Origin: Desulfovibrio subterraneus
GTDB lineage: Bacteria; Desulfobacterota; Desulfovibrionia; Desulfovibrionales; Desulfovibrionaceae
NCBI RefSeq assembly: GCF_013340285.1
Contig: NZ_BLVO01000016.1
Coordinates: 299,021 to 363,020 of the forward strand
Length of the DNA: 64,000 bases
Reading direction: 5' to 3'
Below the pieces are notes generated by a model that did not search any database, was not told the origin of the DNA, and was given only the letters and a program-made list of their open reading frames with translations. Below, piece after piece: positions 51,834-61,128 of this stretch. Position 1 is the stretch's first letter. Each line of letters opens with the position of its first letter. The position numbers and the translations under genes are program-made.

Positions 51834-53219
51834 TTATTTGAAAATTTCTTTTTTCAGTCCGTGGCGGGTCATCAATTTATGCAGCTGGCGGGTGGTAATG
51901 CCTGCTTTTTCTGCAGTTTGGGCTATGCTGCCGCGTGTGGTGCTCAGCAGTTGGGAAAGGTACATGCGCTCAAACCGGTCTATGGCCTGCTGCCGTGCCT
52001 CCGCAAGGGGCATGTCCGTATCTGCCTGAAAGGAGACGGGGCAGCGGTCCTCGCCAAAGAGTTCCTGCGGCACGCTTTCCGGAGAAAGAACAAACCCGGT
52101 TTCCAGAATGCACGCGCGCTCCACAAGGTTTTCGAGCTCGCGCACGTTGCCGGGCCAGTCGTAGCGCATGAAGGCATCAAGCACCTTGGGGTGGATGGAG
52201 TGAATCTCTTTGCCAATGGGTTTGGACCGCTGGATGAAACGGGTGGCGAGCTGGGGAATGTCTTCACGGTGTTCGCGCAGCGGCGGCACTTCAATGGGAA
52301 ACACGTTGAGCCGGTAAAAGAGATCGCGGCGGAACTGCCCCTTGCGGACCAGATCTTCAAGGTCTTCGTTGGTGGCGGCAATAACGCGCACATTGCAGGG
52401 AATGGTTTCCTCACCACCCACACGCTGAAATTCCCTGTCCTGCAGCACGCTGAGCAGTTTTACCTGTGTGGCATGGCTGATGGTGCCTATTTCATCCAGA
52501 AAAATGGTGCCGCCTTCGGCCAGTTCAAACTTGCCCGCCTTGCGCTTTATGGCGCCGGTAAAGGCTCCCTTTTCATGGCCGAAGAGTTCGCTCTCGGTCA
52601 GCGGTTCGGGAATGGCCCCGCAGTGCACGCTTATGAACTGGCGGCCGCGGCGTTTGCTGTTCTGGTGGATAAGCCGGGCCAGAAAGCTTTTGCCCGTGCC
52701 TGTTTCGCCTGTGAGCAGCACGGTGCTGCGCGTGCCCGCAACACGTTCAACCTTTTCGTACAGGGCCTGCATCTTGGGGTTCTGGGTCTGCAGGGCATCC
52801 AGCGTCTTTTCCTGCCACTGGTCATCGGCCTGCACGCCTAACTCGGTCTTGAGTTCGACAGAGCGGAACAGGTGGCCCATGACAAGATGCAGCTCATCGG
52901 GTTGCACCGGGGCGGTCAGGTAGTCGGCGGCCCCGTCGCGCACGGCGTCCACGGCCAGACGCACGGAATCGGGCGGGGTAAGCACCACGACTTCGCAGGA
53001 GGGGCGGCGCTTCCACACCTCTTTCATGCCCTTGTGCGGAGAGCCGAAGGAACCGGAAAGCGTTTCAAGATCAATGAACACGGCGTCGAAGAACAGGCGC
53101 GAGAGCACCTCCAGCGCATCGTCCAGTGTGGGGAACACTCGCACGTCGTGGTTGGCGAGCTCTTTGAGCAGGGTGTACCTGTCGGTCTCGTCCCTGCAGA
53201 TGATCATTATGGATTTCAC
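51834..53219 (-). CDS. Sigma-54-dependent response regulator (NtrC type)
   Basis: The 461-aa protein starts at a GTG, with GGAG upstream. It has an N-terminal receiver (likely phospho-Asp in FIDLETL near residue 51, loops degenerate), an AAA+ domain with Walker A GETGTGKSF, the sigma-54 contact loop ESELFGHEKGAFTGA and Walker B GGTIFLDEIG, and a C-terminal Fis-type helix-turn-helix (SIAQTAEKAGITTRQLHKLM). It activates RNA polymerase with sigma-54. No kinase is adjacent. The flagellar sigma-54 promoters are possible targets, but nothing shows this directly. Confidence 0.93.
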   Translation of the reverse strand: MKSIMIICRDETDRYTLLKELANHDVRVFPTLDDALEVLSRLFFDAVFIDLETLSGSFGSPHKGMKEVWKRRPSCEVVVLTPPDSVRLAVDAVRDGAADYLTAPVQPDELHLVMGHLFRSVELKTELGVQADDQWQEKTLDALQTQNPKMQALYEKVERVAGTRSTVLLTGETGTGKSFLARLIHQNSKRRGRQFISVHCGAIPEPLTESELFGHEKGAFTGAIKRKAGKFELAEGGTIFLDEIGTISHATQVKLLSVLQDREFQRVGGEETIPCNVRVIAATNEDLEDLVRKGQFRRDLFYRLNVFPIEVPPLREHREDIPQLATRFIQRSKPIGKEIHSIHPKVLDAFMRYDWPGNVRELENLVERACILETGFVLSPESVPQELFGEDRCPVSFQADTDMPLAEARQQAIDRFERMYLSQLLSTTRGSIAQTAEKAGITTRQLHKLMTRHGLKKEIFK

Positions 53220-53288
53220 GCGTTCTCCGTGGGCGGGAAGTACAAAACAGGCGGCACGATATGTGCCGTGCCGCCTGCGCTTCGTCTG

Positions 53289-53987
53289 CTATTCCTGCTG
53301 TCCGGTCTTCATCTGGTGAACCTGACGGCTCATGGAATGGATAAAGGTGTTGGTGGCGTCTATGGCAACCTGCGCCTGATCAAGCAGTGCCTGCAGGTCG
53401 GTCTGCGAACGATCCAGTTCGGCGAGAATGGTCTCCGAAGCCTGCGCATTGCGATTCATCTTGAGATGAATGACGTGCTGCTCAAGCGCACTCAGCACCG
53501 GCGGCACCCTGTCCGAAGCGGAGCGCACGGGGCGCATCATGCTGCGGAAGGCCTCGCGCGTTTCATCCAGTCGTCTCTGGCTGGCGGCGCGCAGGCTGTC
53601 GGTGGGCTGCTGGCTGGTTTCTTCAATCCAGTCCTCGAACAGTGAGTTGGCAACTTCTTCGGTCTTGCCGATGCTGTTGTTCAGCTCGTCGTAGCGTTCC
53701 TGACAGCTGTCATACAGAATCTGGGCCTGTTCATACTGCTGGTCGGGGGCAAGGGCATCCGGCTGAACAATGGTTGCCAGCCTGTTGGGGGCAACGCCGA
53801 ATTCGGTTTTTACCAGATGCAGAGTGTCGCGCAGCTCTTCGGTATTTTCGACGAGCATTTCGCGTTTTTCCACGCCCACGGCCTGCATGGCATCGTAATA
53901 GACATTGCGGCAGCCGGTTGCGGCGCCGAGCATAAGAACACACAGTAAGGAAGTCAGAACAAACACAACATTACGCGTCGCGCGCAT
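53289..53987 (-). CDS. DUF2959 lipoprotein
   Basis: The 232-aa protein has a lipoprotein signal (LMLGAATGC, Cys26) followed by the DUF2959 start RNVYYDAMQAVGVEKREMLV. The rest is predicted helical with coiled coils. Function unknown. It ends 69 nt before the sigma-54 regulator start on the same strand, so co-transcription is possible. Confidence 0.85.
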   Translation of the reverse strand: MRATRNVVFVLTSLLCVLMLGAATGCRNVYYDAMQAVGVEKREMLVENTEELRDTLHLVKTEFGVAPNRLATIVQPDALAPDQQYEQAQILYDSCQERYDELNNSIGKTEEVANSLFEDWIEETSQQPTDSLRAASQRRLDETREAFRSMMRPVRSASDRVPPVLSALEQHVIHLKMNRNAQASETILAELDRSQTDLQALLDQAQVAIDATNTFIHSMSRQVHQMKTGQQE

Positions 53988-54009
53988 ACTGCACTCACCC
54001 TGTAGGTTG

Positions 54010-54429
54010 TTAGGAGTCGAGAAAGGTATCAGGCCGTTCCACCACAGTCTTGCCTATGGGCGCAAGACATATGGCCGCCAGCTTGATGTGCTGGAAGCCG
54101 AAAGGAATGCCGATAATGGTGATGAAGTTCAGCAGCGCTGCAAGCAGGTGGCCAATGGCCAGCCAGATTCCGCAGAAGATGAACCACACCACGTTGCCGA
54201 TGAATCCAAGCGCGCCGGTGCCGATATCGTCACGTCCGGTGACGTATTCGCGCCGTACCACTTCCTTGCCGAACGGCCAGAACGCAAAGGTGCCTATGAC
54301 AAAGCACGCCTTTGCCCACGGAATGCCGATGATGCTCACCAGCATGATCAGTCCGGCAAGATACCAGCCTATGCCCATCCACAGGCCGCCAAGCAGAAAC
54401 CAGAGAATATTCATTATCATTCGGATCAT
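54010..54429 (-). CDS. YccF-family inner membrane protein
   Basis: The 139-aa protein has a duplicated two-helix unit (NILWFLLGGLWMGIGWYLAG and NVVWFIFCGIWLAIGHLLAA), each followed by a GIPxxxxxxxI-type loop and a conserved PFGKEV/PIGKTV. I start at ATG 54429, with AGGG upstream; the GTG at 54435 is less likely. Function unknown. Confidence 0.85.
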   Translation of the reverse strand: MIRMIMNILWFLLGGLWMGIGWYLAGLIMLVSIIGIPWAKACFVIGTFAFWPFGKEVVRREYVTGRDDIGTGALGFIGNVVWFIFCGIWLAIGHLLAALLNFITIIGIPFGFQHIKLAAICLAPIGKTVVERPDTFLDS

Positions 54430-55185
54430 GTTCACGCCCTTGTAAGGGTTTGCTGCGGGCTGGAGCCTTCTTCCTTCAGGGTGGAAGCATGCTCCGCCAA
54501 TGCAGTGCGTTGCATGAAACCTAGCTATCCTTACCGGCTATGGCAAGAGAAACACCACGTTGCCGGTCATGGAGCGATTAAGGAGCGATTATGGCACGAT
54601 TATGGACCGGCGATTCCCGCACCCGCAGAATGCCGTGTTCCGAGAGCCATAATGTCGGTCATGCTGTCGGCCCTATCCAATCCGACTCTATCTGGCCCTA
54701 TCCGGTTATGTTCGCCCATATCGGGCGGGTCCCCGCGCCACTCTCCGCAATCAGGGTACCTCTTCAAAGGGGTGTGGCAGCGGAGCAGCTTTCACGTTAC
54801 AAGAATTTGCGCAGGGAGTCAGGCGATGGTTCCGGTATTATGCAGTTTTGTGGTATCCCTGTCAGGATGGAAGGACAGGTTTCCTACCAAACAGCGAAAA
54901 GAAAGCCCTCGTTTTCAAAAAACCGCATCTCCGTTAAGCCGGAAGTGGGGCCAGATAACGGATTTGCATCGCTTACGCGAGGTGCAGGAACGTCAGGTTC
55001 CTGCCCGGCGGAGCCCAAGAAAACAGAAACGACATTACCACCAGCCTGCTCCGTAACCTGCTCCGTAACCAGTTCCGTCGTCGGTTCCATGGCCACTCCC
55101 GTTATAACGGTCCGGAAGCATATACGCATAACATACTGCGTCTGCGAACAATACTCAGTTTGGCCGACGCAATGACAGGAAGCAT
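54430..55185. other. Long intergenic region with repeats
   Basis: About 750 bp without a supported gene. It contains CGATTATGG-like tandem units at about 54573-54612, repeat copy 2 at 54901-55014 and CTCCGTAACC(TG/AG) units near 55046-55080. The promoter of the acyl-CoA synthetase must lie near its right end. Confidence 0.55.
54901..55014 (+). repeat. Dispersed about 115-bp repeat, copy 2
   Basis: This copy is in the same orientation as that at 49020-49135, with a hairpin GCAGGAAC / GTTCCTGC and an identical right end. Confidence 0.7.
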
Positions 55186-57678
55186 ATGATGTGGGGAAAA
55201 TCCGTATTCGCCCAGCGTTGGGACGAGCGTCTGCGAAAGGTGCAGACCAATGTTGATCTGCCGAGCATGGAAGGCGTGCTCCGCCGTGCGGCGGATGAAG
55301 GCCGCGCGACCTTGTTCGAGCATGAGGTGTATCAGTTTCTGAAGCATCTGGGGTCGGAGACGCCCCCGCGCACGCTGCTGCTGCCCGTTACGGCTATGCC
55401 GGATGACGAAGAGCTGATGAGCATGCCCGGAGACAAGGTGGTGCTGAAGATCGTATCGCCCACCATTGTGCACAAGACCGAGGTGGGCGGCGTGCGCATT
55501 GTACCCAAGGAGCCGGACAAGATTCGCGCCACCTGCCGCCGAATGCTCTATGAGGTGTCCGAAAAATACGCCACGCTTATCGAGCGGCATCCGGCCAGTG
55601 CGCCGGAGAAGTATCGCGGGCTTTCCGGCGATGCGCTGCTCACGGCCATTTCCCTTGATATCGTGGGCGTGCTGCTGGTGCAGTTCATGCCGCCGGACAG
55701 CGATGCCTTCGGCAACGAGCTTATCGTGGGGCTGCGCAACACCCGCGAGTTCGGCATGGTGCTTACGGCGGGGCTTGGCGGCACGGACACCGAACTCTAT
55801 GCCGAGCATTTCCGCAAGGACCGCGCGCTGGTTTCCGCAGCCACGGCCAATCTGGACGGCATCACCTTCTTCGAGCTGTTCACGCGCACCGTTTCCTACA
55901 AGAAACTGGCCGGGCTCACCCGCAGCCAGACCCGCATGGTCACGGATGAGCAGCTTGTGGAATGCTTCTCGGCGCTTATCAAGGTGGCAAACCACTTCTC
56001 GCCCCATAATCCAGAAGCGCCCTTTGTCATCGACGAACTGGAGGTGAACCCTTTTGCCTTCAGCGATTACAGCATGGTGCCGCTGGACGGCCTGTGCGCC
56101 TTTTCGGAACCCAGGGCAGGGGGCGTGCCGCGCCCCATAGCCAAGATTGATGCCCTGCTGCACCCCAAAAGCATCGGCATTATCGGTGCATCGCCCACGC
56201 GCATGAACTTCGGGCGCATCATACTCAATAACATCATCAAGGCCGGTTTTTCGCCGGATGACATGTGCTGCATCCATCCCACAGCGCAAAGCGTGGATGG
56301 CGTACGCTGCGTGGCCGGTCTGGACAGGCTGGAAGCGCCGCTCGATTTCCTCGTCGTGGCCGTGGGCGCGGACATGGTGCCCGATCTGGTGGATCAGATC
56401 GTGGAGCGGAACGCCGCGCAGTCCGTGTTGCTCATCCCCGGCGGACTGGGCGAGACGGAAGAGAGCCGCGAGCGCGCCGATGAAATTATTGCCAAGATTG
56501 CGGCCGCGCACACCACGCAATCCGGTGGTCCGGTCTTCTGCGGTGGCAACTCCATGGGCATTATCTCGCATCCCGGCAGATATGACACATGGTTCCTGTC
56601 GGAAGAAAAGCTGCCCAAGCAGCGCGGCACGCATCATCGCAACATGGCCTTCATCAGCCAGAGCGGAGCGTTTATGGGTACCCGCGTGAGCCAGTGGCCC
56701 TCGCTGGACCCTGCCTATCTCGTTTCCGTGGGCAACCAGACGGATCTGACGCTCGGCGACTTCATGGCCTATTTCAAGGACAGGCCGGATGTGGATGTCA
56801 TCGGCGTGTATGCCGAGGGATTCAATGATCTGGATGGCCTTGCCTTTGCGCGTTCCGTGCGCGCGGCTGTGAACGCAGGCAAGGAAGTGGTGTTCTACAA
56901 GGCCGGACGCACTCCGGAAGGCCGCCTTGCTACGTCTGGCCACACGGCATCGCTGGCCGGAGATTACACCGTGTGCGAGGCGTGCCTGACACAGGCTGGG
57001 GCCATGGTGGCCAAGAATATCGGCCAGTTTGAAGATTTGCTGCGCCTTGCTTCGCGCCTGCACGGCAAGCCCATTGCGGGCAACCGCATTGCGGGCTTTT
57101 CCAGCGCAGGATTTGAGGCGGTGGCCATTGCGGACTACGTGCAGACCGATGATTACCAGATGCAGCTTGCCGAGTTCTCACCTGCCACGCAGGAGCAGCT
57201 GACCGAACTGGTCCGCCGCAAGCGTCTGGAGAGCCTTGTGACCGTGAAGAACCCGCTGGATATCAACCCGGGTGCCGATGATGAGGTCTTTGCCTCGGTT
57301 ATCCGCCTGCTGGACAAGGATTCCCGTGTGGATGCCGTGGTGGCAGGGCTGGTGCCCATCACACCGGCCATGCATTCACTCATTACCGCTGCGGCCTGCG
57401 GCGTGCAGAACAAGGCGGAAGGCCCCCCCGATGCACTTGGCGCCTCCTGCGATTGCAACGCGCCGGAAAAGGCCCGTATTGTGGATGAACTGGACGCTCT
57501 GCGCTCAGGGCTGCGAAAGCCCCTTGTGCTGGTTGTGGACGGTGGCCGCATCTTCGACCCCTTCAAGGATGCGCTGGAAGCTCTCGGCTTCCCCGTATTC
57601 CGCTGTGTGGACAGAGCCATGGAGGCACTGTCGCTGTATATCAAGGCTCGGCTGACAACGGCACTGGGCAGGCGGTAG
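55186..57678 (+). CDS. ADP-forming acyl-CoA synthetase-like protein (ATP-grasp first)
   Basis: The 830-aa protein fuses an N-terminal ATP-grasp domain (about residues 25-300; VVLKIVSPTIVHKTEVGGVRI, IDELEVNPF) with a CoA-binding domain (from about 320; LLHPKSIGIIGASPTRMNFG) and succinyl-CoA-ligase-like domains containing the phospho-His loop TSGHTASLAG (about 584). This is the acetate-CoA ligase (ADP-forming)/Pat-like family, with the ATP-grasp at the front rather than the usual back. It may conserve energy by making ATP from acyl-CoA, or run in reverse. There is no GNAT domain, so it is not an acetyltransferase. Monocistronic. Confidence 0.88.
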   Translation: MMWGKSVFAQRWDERLRKVQTNVDLPSMEGVLRRAADEGRATLFEHEVYQFLKHLGSETPPRTLLLPVTAMPDDEELMSMPGDKVVLKIVSPTIVHKTEVGGVRIVPKEPDKIRATCRRMLYEVSEKYATLIERHPASAPEKYRGLSGDALLTAISLDIVGVLLVQFMPPDSDAFGNELIVGLRNTREFGMVLTAGLGGTDTELYAEHFRKDRALVSAATANLDGITFFELFTRTVSYKKLAGLTRSQTRMVTDEQLVECFSALIKVANHFSPHNPEAPFVIDELEVNPFAFSDYSMVPLDGLCAFSEPRAGGVPRPIAKIDALLHPKSIGIIGASPTRMNFGRIILNNIIKAGFSPDDMCCIHPTAQSVDGVRCVAGLDRLEAPLDFLVVAVGADMVPDLVDQIVERNAAQSVLLIPGGLGETEESRERADEIIAKIAAAHTTQSGGPVFCGGNSMGIISHPGRYDTWFLSEEKLPKQRGTHHRNMAFISQSGAFMGTRVSQWPSLDPAYLVSVGNQTDLTLGDFMAYFKDRPDVDVIGVYAEGFNDLDGLAFARSVRAAVNAGKEVVFYKAGRTPEGRLATSGHTASLAGDYTVCEACLTQAGAMVAKNIGQFEDLLRLASRLHGKPIAGNRIAGFSSAGFEAVAIADYVQTDDYQMQLAEFSPATQEQLTELVRRKRLESLVTVKNPLDINPGADDEVFASVIRLLDKDSRVDAVVAGLVPITPAMHSLITAAACGVQNKAEGPPDALGASCDCNAPEKARIVDELDALRSGLRKPLVLVVDGGRIFDPFKDALEALGFPVFRCVDRAMEALSLYIKARLTTALGRR

Positions 57679-57723
57679 GGCATCCGTATCCACAGGCAAA
57701 ATGCTGATAGTCTGATGTAATCG

Positions 57724-57757
57724 CACCCCGCTGGTTGATACCGGCGGGGTGTTTTTA
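57724..57757 (+). terminator. Terminator after the acyl-CoA synthetase
   Basis: The stem CACCCCGCTGG / CCGGCGGGGTG (one G-U) with a 6-nt loop is followed by TTTTT. Confidence 0.85.
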
Positions 57758-57884
57758 GGTGGCCTGCGGCCCGATATATCCCGGGGGTGATTGTGGAAGC
57801 GTCTGCTTGGTGCTATTTCGTTGCGTATCTGATTGCAGGCATTGGCAGTTTGTCTGCCCATTATTTCACCCCAAGGAGCTTCAG

Positions 57885-58298
57885 ATGCTGTTGCACCGCT
57901 TAGTGTCCGTTGTCGCCATTGCGCTGGCTGTCGCGTTCGCAGTTCCCGATCTGGCCCATGCCACCAAGGCCGAAGACAAGGCCATGACCAAGGAAGTGCT
58001 GAACGAAGCAAAGGCTCGCTACGATGCCTTTGAAACCATAGCCAAGGCATGGAAAAAGGCACCGCAGGGAACTGCGGAGGCCGATGCGCTGGTGCAGAAG
58101 GGGGCAGATGCCCTTTCGGCACTGGAAGGCTATGTTGAAGAAAAGCTGGCCGTGTTTGAATCCCGCGAAGCCTGGTATGCCCAGCAGGGCAAGGACTACA
58201 AGCAGGGATTGGATTTCATGAAGGGCAATATCAAGAAGCTCAAGGAATATCTGAACGGTGCGAGGGATTCTGAATTCTACCAGAACCTGAATCCCTAA
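57885..58298 (+). CDS. Small secreted helical protein, unknown
   Basis: The 137-aa protein starts at ATG 57885 (MLLHRLVSVV), with AAGGAG 6 nt upstream. It has a signal peptide ending near AHA (residue 25) and a mature part that is mostly charged amphipathic helix (KAEDKAMTKEVLNEAKARYD). No Cys or known motif. Likely a soluble periplasmic protein of unknown role. Confidence 0.75.
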   Translation: MLLHRLVSVVAIALAVAFAVPDLAHATKAEDKAMTKEVLNEAKARYDAFETIAKAWKKAPQGTAEADALVQKGADALSALEGYVEEKLAVFESREAWYAQQGKDYKQGLDFMKGNIKKLKEYLNGARDSEFYQNLNP

Positions 58299-58322
58299 CT
58301 GAGTGCGAGTGGTATGATATGC

Positions 58323-58353
58323 AAAGGGCGTGGAGCTGGGTTCCGCGCCCTTT
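58323..58353 (+). terminator. Possible terminator
   Basis: The 8-bp stem AAAGGGCG / CGCCCTTT lies 24 nt after the secreted protein gene. Only a short T-run follows. Confidence 0.5.
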
Positions 58354-58689
58354 GTGCGTATGGTGGCCGGTGTTCAATCCGTGCTCGTCAGGCCGTTCGG
58401 GTCCGCCACGTACTGTACTCGCGCAAGCCGGTTTTTGTGCCGCAGGTGTGAGCTGTTGCGGGTGTTTCGACAGTATATGACAGTAATGCCAAATTCGGAT
58501 GCGGCGGGCGCTTCTGTTGCATCGTTTTTTGCACAAATTTAGCAATCCTCCCAAATTTCCTGAACTTTTCATCAATGCCTATTCCATCTCTTTCAAAAAT
58601 GGGGCAGTGTGGTTCTGCATATTTCCTGACCACACAGTACGGGCTGGTTGCCGAAATCTGTCTGTGTATTTTTTAAGGAGCTATATTGT
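58354..58689. other. gdhA upstream region
   Basis: AT-rich near 58520-58620. I see no sigma-54 site, riboswitch or small gene. Confidence 0.4.
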
Positions 58690-60036
58690 ATGGAGATTCT
58701 TGAGATCATCAAGGCAAGGGACCCGCAGGAACGGGAATTTCATCAGGCAGTGAGCGAGGTGGTGGAATCCATCAAGCCCGTGCTTGACCGTAATCCTGAA
58801 TACCGCAGCGCAAACATTGTGGAGCGCATTGTGGAGCCCGAGCGGGTCATCATGTTCCGCGTGCCGTGGGTGGACGATCAGGGCAAGGTGCACGTGAACC
58901 GTGGCTACCGTGTGGAAATGAACAGCGCCATCGGCCCTTACAAGGGCGGGCTGCGCTTCCACCCCTCGGTGAACCTCGGGATTCTGAAGTTCCTTGCGTT
59001 CGAGCAGGTTTTCAAGAACGCGCTTACCACCCTGCCCATGGGCGGCGGCAAGGGCGGCTCGGACTTTGATCCCAAGGGTAAGACCCCCATGGAAATTCAG
59101 CGGTTCTGCCAGAGCTTCATGATAGAACTCTCCCGCCACATCGGGCCGAATACCGACGTTCCTGCCGGTGACATAGGCGTCGGCGCGCGCGAGATCGGCT
59201 ACATGTTCGGCATGTACAAGAAGCTGCGCAACGAATTTACTGGTGTGCTTACCGGCAAGCGCCTCAACTGGGGCGGCAGCCTCATCCGGCCGGAAGCCAC
59301 GGGCTACGGTGCGGTCTATTTTTCGGCTGAAATGCTCAACGTGACGGGCAAAACGCTGGAAGGAACCACCAGCCTTGTTTCCGGCTCCGGCAACGTGGCC
59401 CAGTTCACCATGGAAAAGCTCATTGAGCTTGGCAGCAAGCCTATGACCTTCTCCGATTCCTCCGGCTACATCTACGACGAAAGAGGCGTGGACCGCGATA
59501 AGCTCGAATTCATCATGCAACTGAAGAATGTGCGCTTCGGCCGCGTAAAGGAATACGCAGAGAAGTATCCCGAAGCCGTATACACCCCTGTGGACCCTGC
59601 ACGCGATTACAACCCCCTGTGGGATCACAAGGCGGACTGCGCCTTCCCCTGCGCGACCCAGAATGAGATAAACGGCAAGGATGCCGCAAACCTCGTGAAA
59701 AACGGCGTGCATGTGGTTTCCGAAGGGGCGAACATGCCCACCACCCCTGATGGCGTGGATATCTTCCTCGATTCCCACCTGCTCTACGGCCCCGGCAAGG
59801 CGGCCAACGCAGGCGGCGTATCGGTTTCCGGTCTGGAAATGACCCAGAACTCCATGCGTATGGCCTGGACCCGCGAAGAAGTGGACCAGCGCCTGCAGAT
59901 CATCATGCGCACCATCCACAAGATGTGCCTTGATACTGCAGAGCAGTACGGCACCCCGCTCAACTACGTGAACGGCGCGAACATTGCCGGATTCGTGAAG
60001 GTGGCGGACTCCATGCTCGATCAGGGCATCGTCTAG
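58690..60036 (+). CDS. gdhA: NADP-dependent glutamate dehydrogenase
   Basis: GdhA aminates 2-oxoglutarate to glutamate. The 448-aa protein starts at ATG 58690 (MEILEIIKAR), with AAGGAG about 9 nt upstream. Catalytic blocks are visible: KGGLRFHPSV (substrate Lys), LPMGGGKGGSDFDPKG (catalytic Lys), PAGDIGVGAREIGY and the Rossmann motif SGSGNVAQFT. Length and motifs fit the hexameric class I enzyme. Monocistronic, followed by a terminator. Confidence 0.96.
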   Translation: MEILEIIKARDPQEREFHQAVSEVVESIKPVLDRNPEYRSANIVERIVEPERVIMFRVPWVDDQGKVHVNRGYRVEMNSAIGPYKGGLRFHPSVNLGILKFLAFEQVFKNALTTLPMGGGKGGSDFDPKGKTPMEIQRFCQSFMIELSRHIGPNTDVPAGDIGVGAREIGYMFGMYKKLRNEFTGVLTGKRLNWGGSLIRPEATGYGAVYFSAEMLNVTGKTLEGTTSLVSGSGNVAQFTMEKLIELGSKPMTFSDSSGYIYDERGVDRDKLEFIMQLKNVRFGRVKEYAEKYPEAVYTPVDPARDYNPLWDHKADCAFPCATQNEINGKDAANLVKNGVHVVSEGANMPTTPDGVDIFLDSHLLYGPGKAANAGGVSVSGLEMTQNSMRMAWTREEVDQRLQIIMRTIHKMCLDTAEQYGTPLNYVNGANIAGFVKVADSMLDQGIV

Positions 60037-60505
60037 CTCGTCGGTCAGCAGTCTTTATGGCTCTGCCGGTACTCTGGACGGAAACGCCCCTGTGCACCGG
60101 TTCTGAGACGAAATGCGATGCAAATTGAGAGGTACAAACCAAAGGCCCTGCCCCATATGGCGGGGCCTTTGTCATGCTGCATGGCAGCTGTTGTCCTCAG
60201 TAACGGGAAGACGGAAACGGCCTCGATAGCAGCTACCGGTAACTTCCGGTGACTTCCGGTGACCTCGGGCAATCTCCCGCACCCTTTCGAAGCTTTCCGC
60301 AACCTCCCGCAATTTCTCGTTGATGGAGGCGGAGGCGCATGCCTTGGGGCATGAACCGCATTATATTGAAATGCCTTGCAATTATGTGCAGCATTTGCCT
60401 TTGGTTATGATGTATTCGTCATGATGCGCCATATCCCGCCGTGCTGCACGACGGGCAGCCCCCTGCCGGTAAAAAGAAAAACATACACGATTTGATTTTT
60501 TCCTG
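60037..60505. other. Intergenic region between gdhA and tRNA-Ala
   Basis: Besides the terminator at 60141, it holds degenerate repeats of (A/T)CTTCCGGTGA and CCTCCCGCAA at about 60229-60315. No gene was found. Confidence 0.5.
60141..60172 (+). terminator. gdhA terminator
   Basis: The 12-bp stem AAAGGCCCTGCC / GGCGGGGCCTTT (one G-U) has a 6-nt loop. Confidence 0.75.
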
Positions 60506-60534
60506 TTGACATCGGAAGGGCTCTTCGCTAGTTA
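60506..60534 (+). promoter_or_regulatory. Sigma-70 promoter of tRNA-Ala
   Basis: TTGACA at 60506-60511, a 17-nt spacer and TAGTTA at 60529-60534 predict a start about 8 nt before the tRNA. Confidence 0.7.
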
Positions 60535-60549
60535 CCTCTTCCACAGCGT

Positions 60550-60625
<76 letters not shown>

Positions 60626-60633
60626 AATTTTTC

Positions 60634-60670
60634 AAGGGTTTATGTCGAAAAGACATAGACCCTTTTTTCG
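60634..60670 (+). terminator. tRNA-Ala terminator
   Basis: The 13-bp stem AAGGGTTTATGTC / GACATAGACCCTT (one G-U) is followed by TTTT. Confidence 0.85.
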
Positions 60671-61128
60671 TGCTGCTGAATGTCCACTGAATGTCAGCGA
60701 TTGTTGACGAGTCGTGTTTTCGCGGTAGGCATTTGGGATATATAGGGACTGACGATACACCACCGCTGAAGGTTGAACATTCAGTGGCTGAAACGTGCCT
60801 TGACCCGAAAGCCAATTTTGAAGGACTGCCTCAGCTCAGACGGCTTCAGGCTTGCCTCAAGTCTGCCCATTGGTGGCCCACCCCCCCCTCTTGCGCGTAA
60901 AGGCGTTGTTGTGCTCAGATTTGACCGGATAGGCTTTTGTTGCTTCTGAGGGTGATCGGGGTATCGCCATCGCCTATTGAGTTGAAGCAATTGTCTGTTG
61001 TATGAGTTCGTTGTGGCGATCAGTGCGTTCAAGGGGTTTTGATGCGGGAGCTTTGTAATGGCTTGCAGAGGTTGCCTAATAAATGACTACCACATAGTGG
61101 GCTATTATTGACGGAAATGAGGGGCGAT
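60671..61128. other. Region downstream of tRNA-Ala, no supported gene
   Basis: Short open frames exist on both strands but show no protein character. No integrase and no second copy of the tRNA 3' end is visible in the window. Confidence 0.45.

Noticed and set aside
60691-60900. 69-codon plus-strand frame after tRNA-Ala
   Set aside because: No ribosome site and no family; composition looks noncoding.
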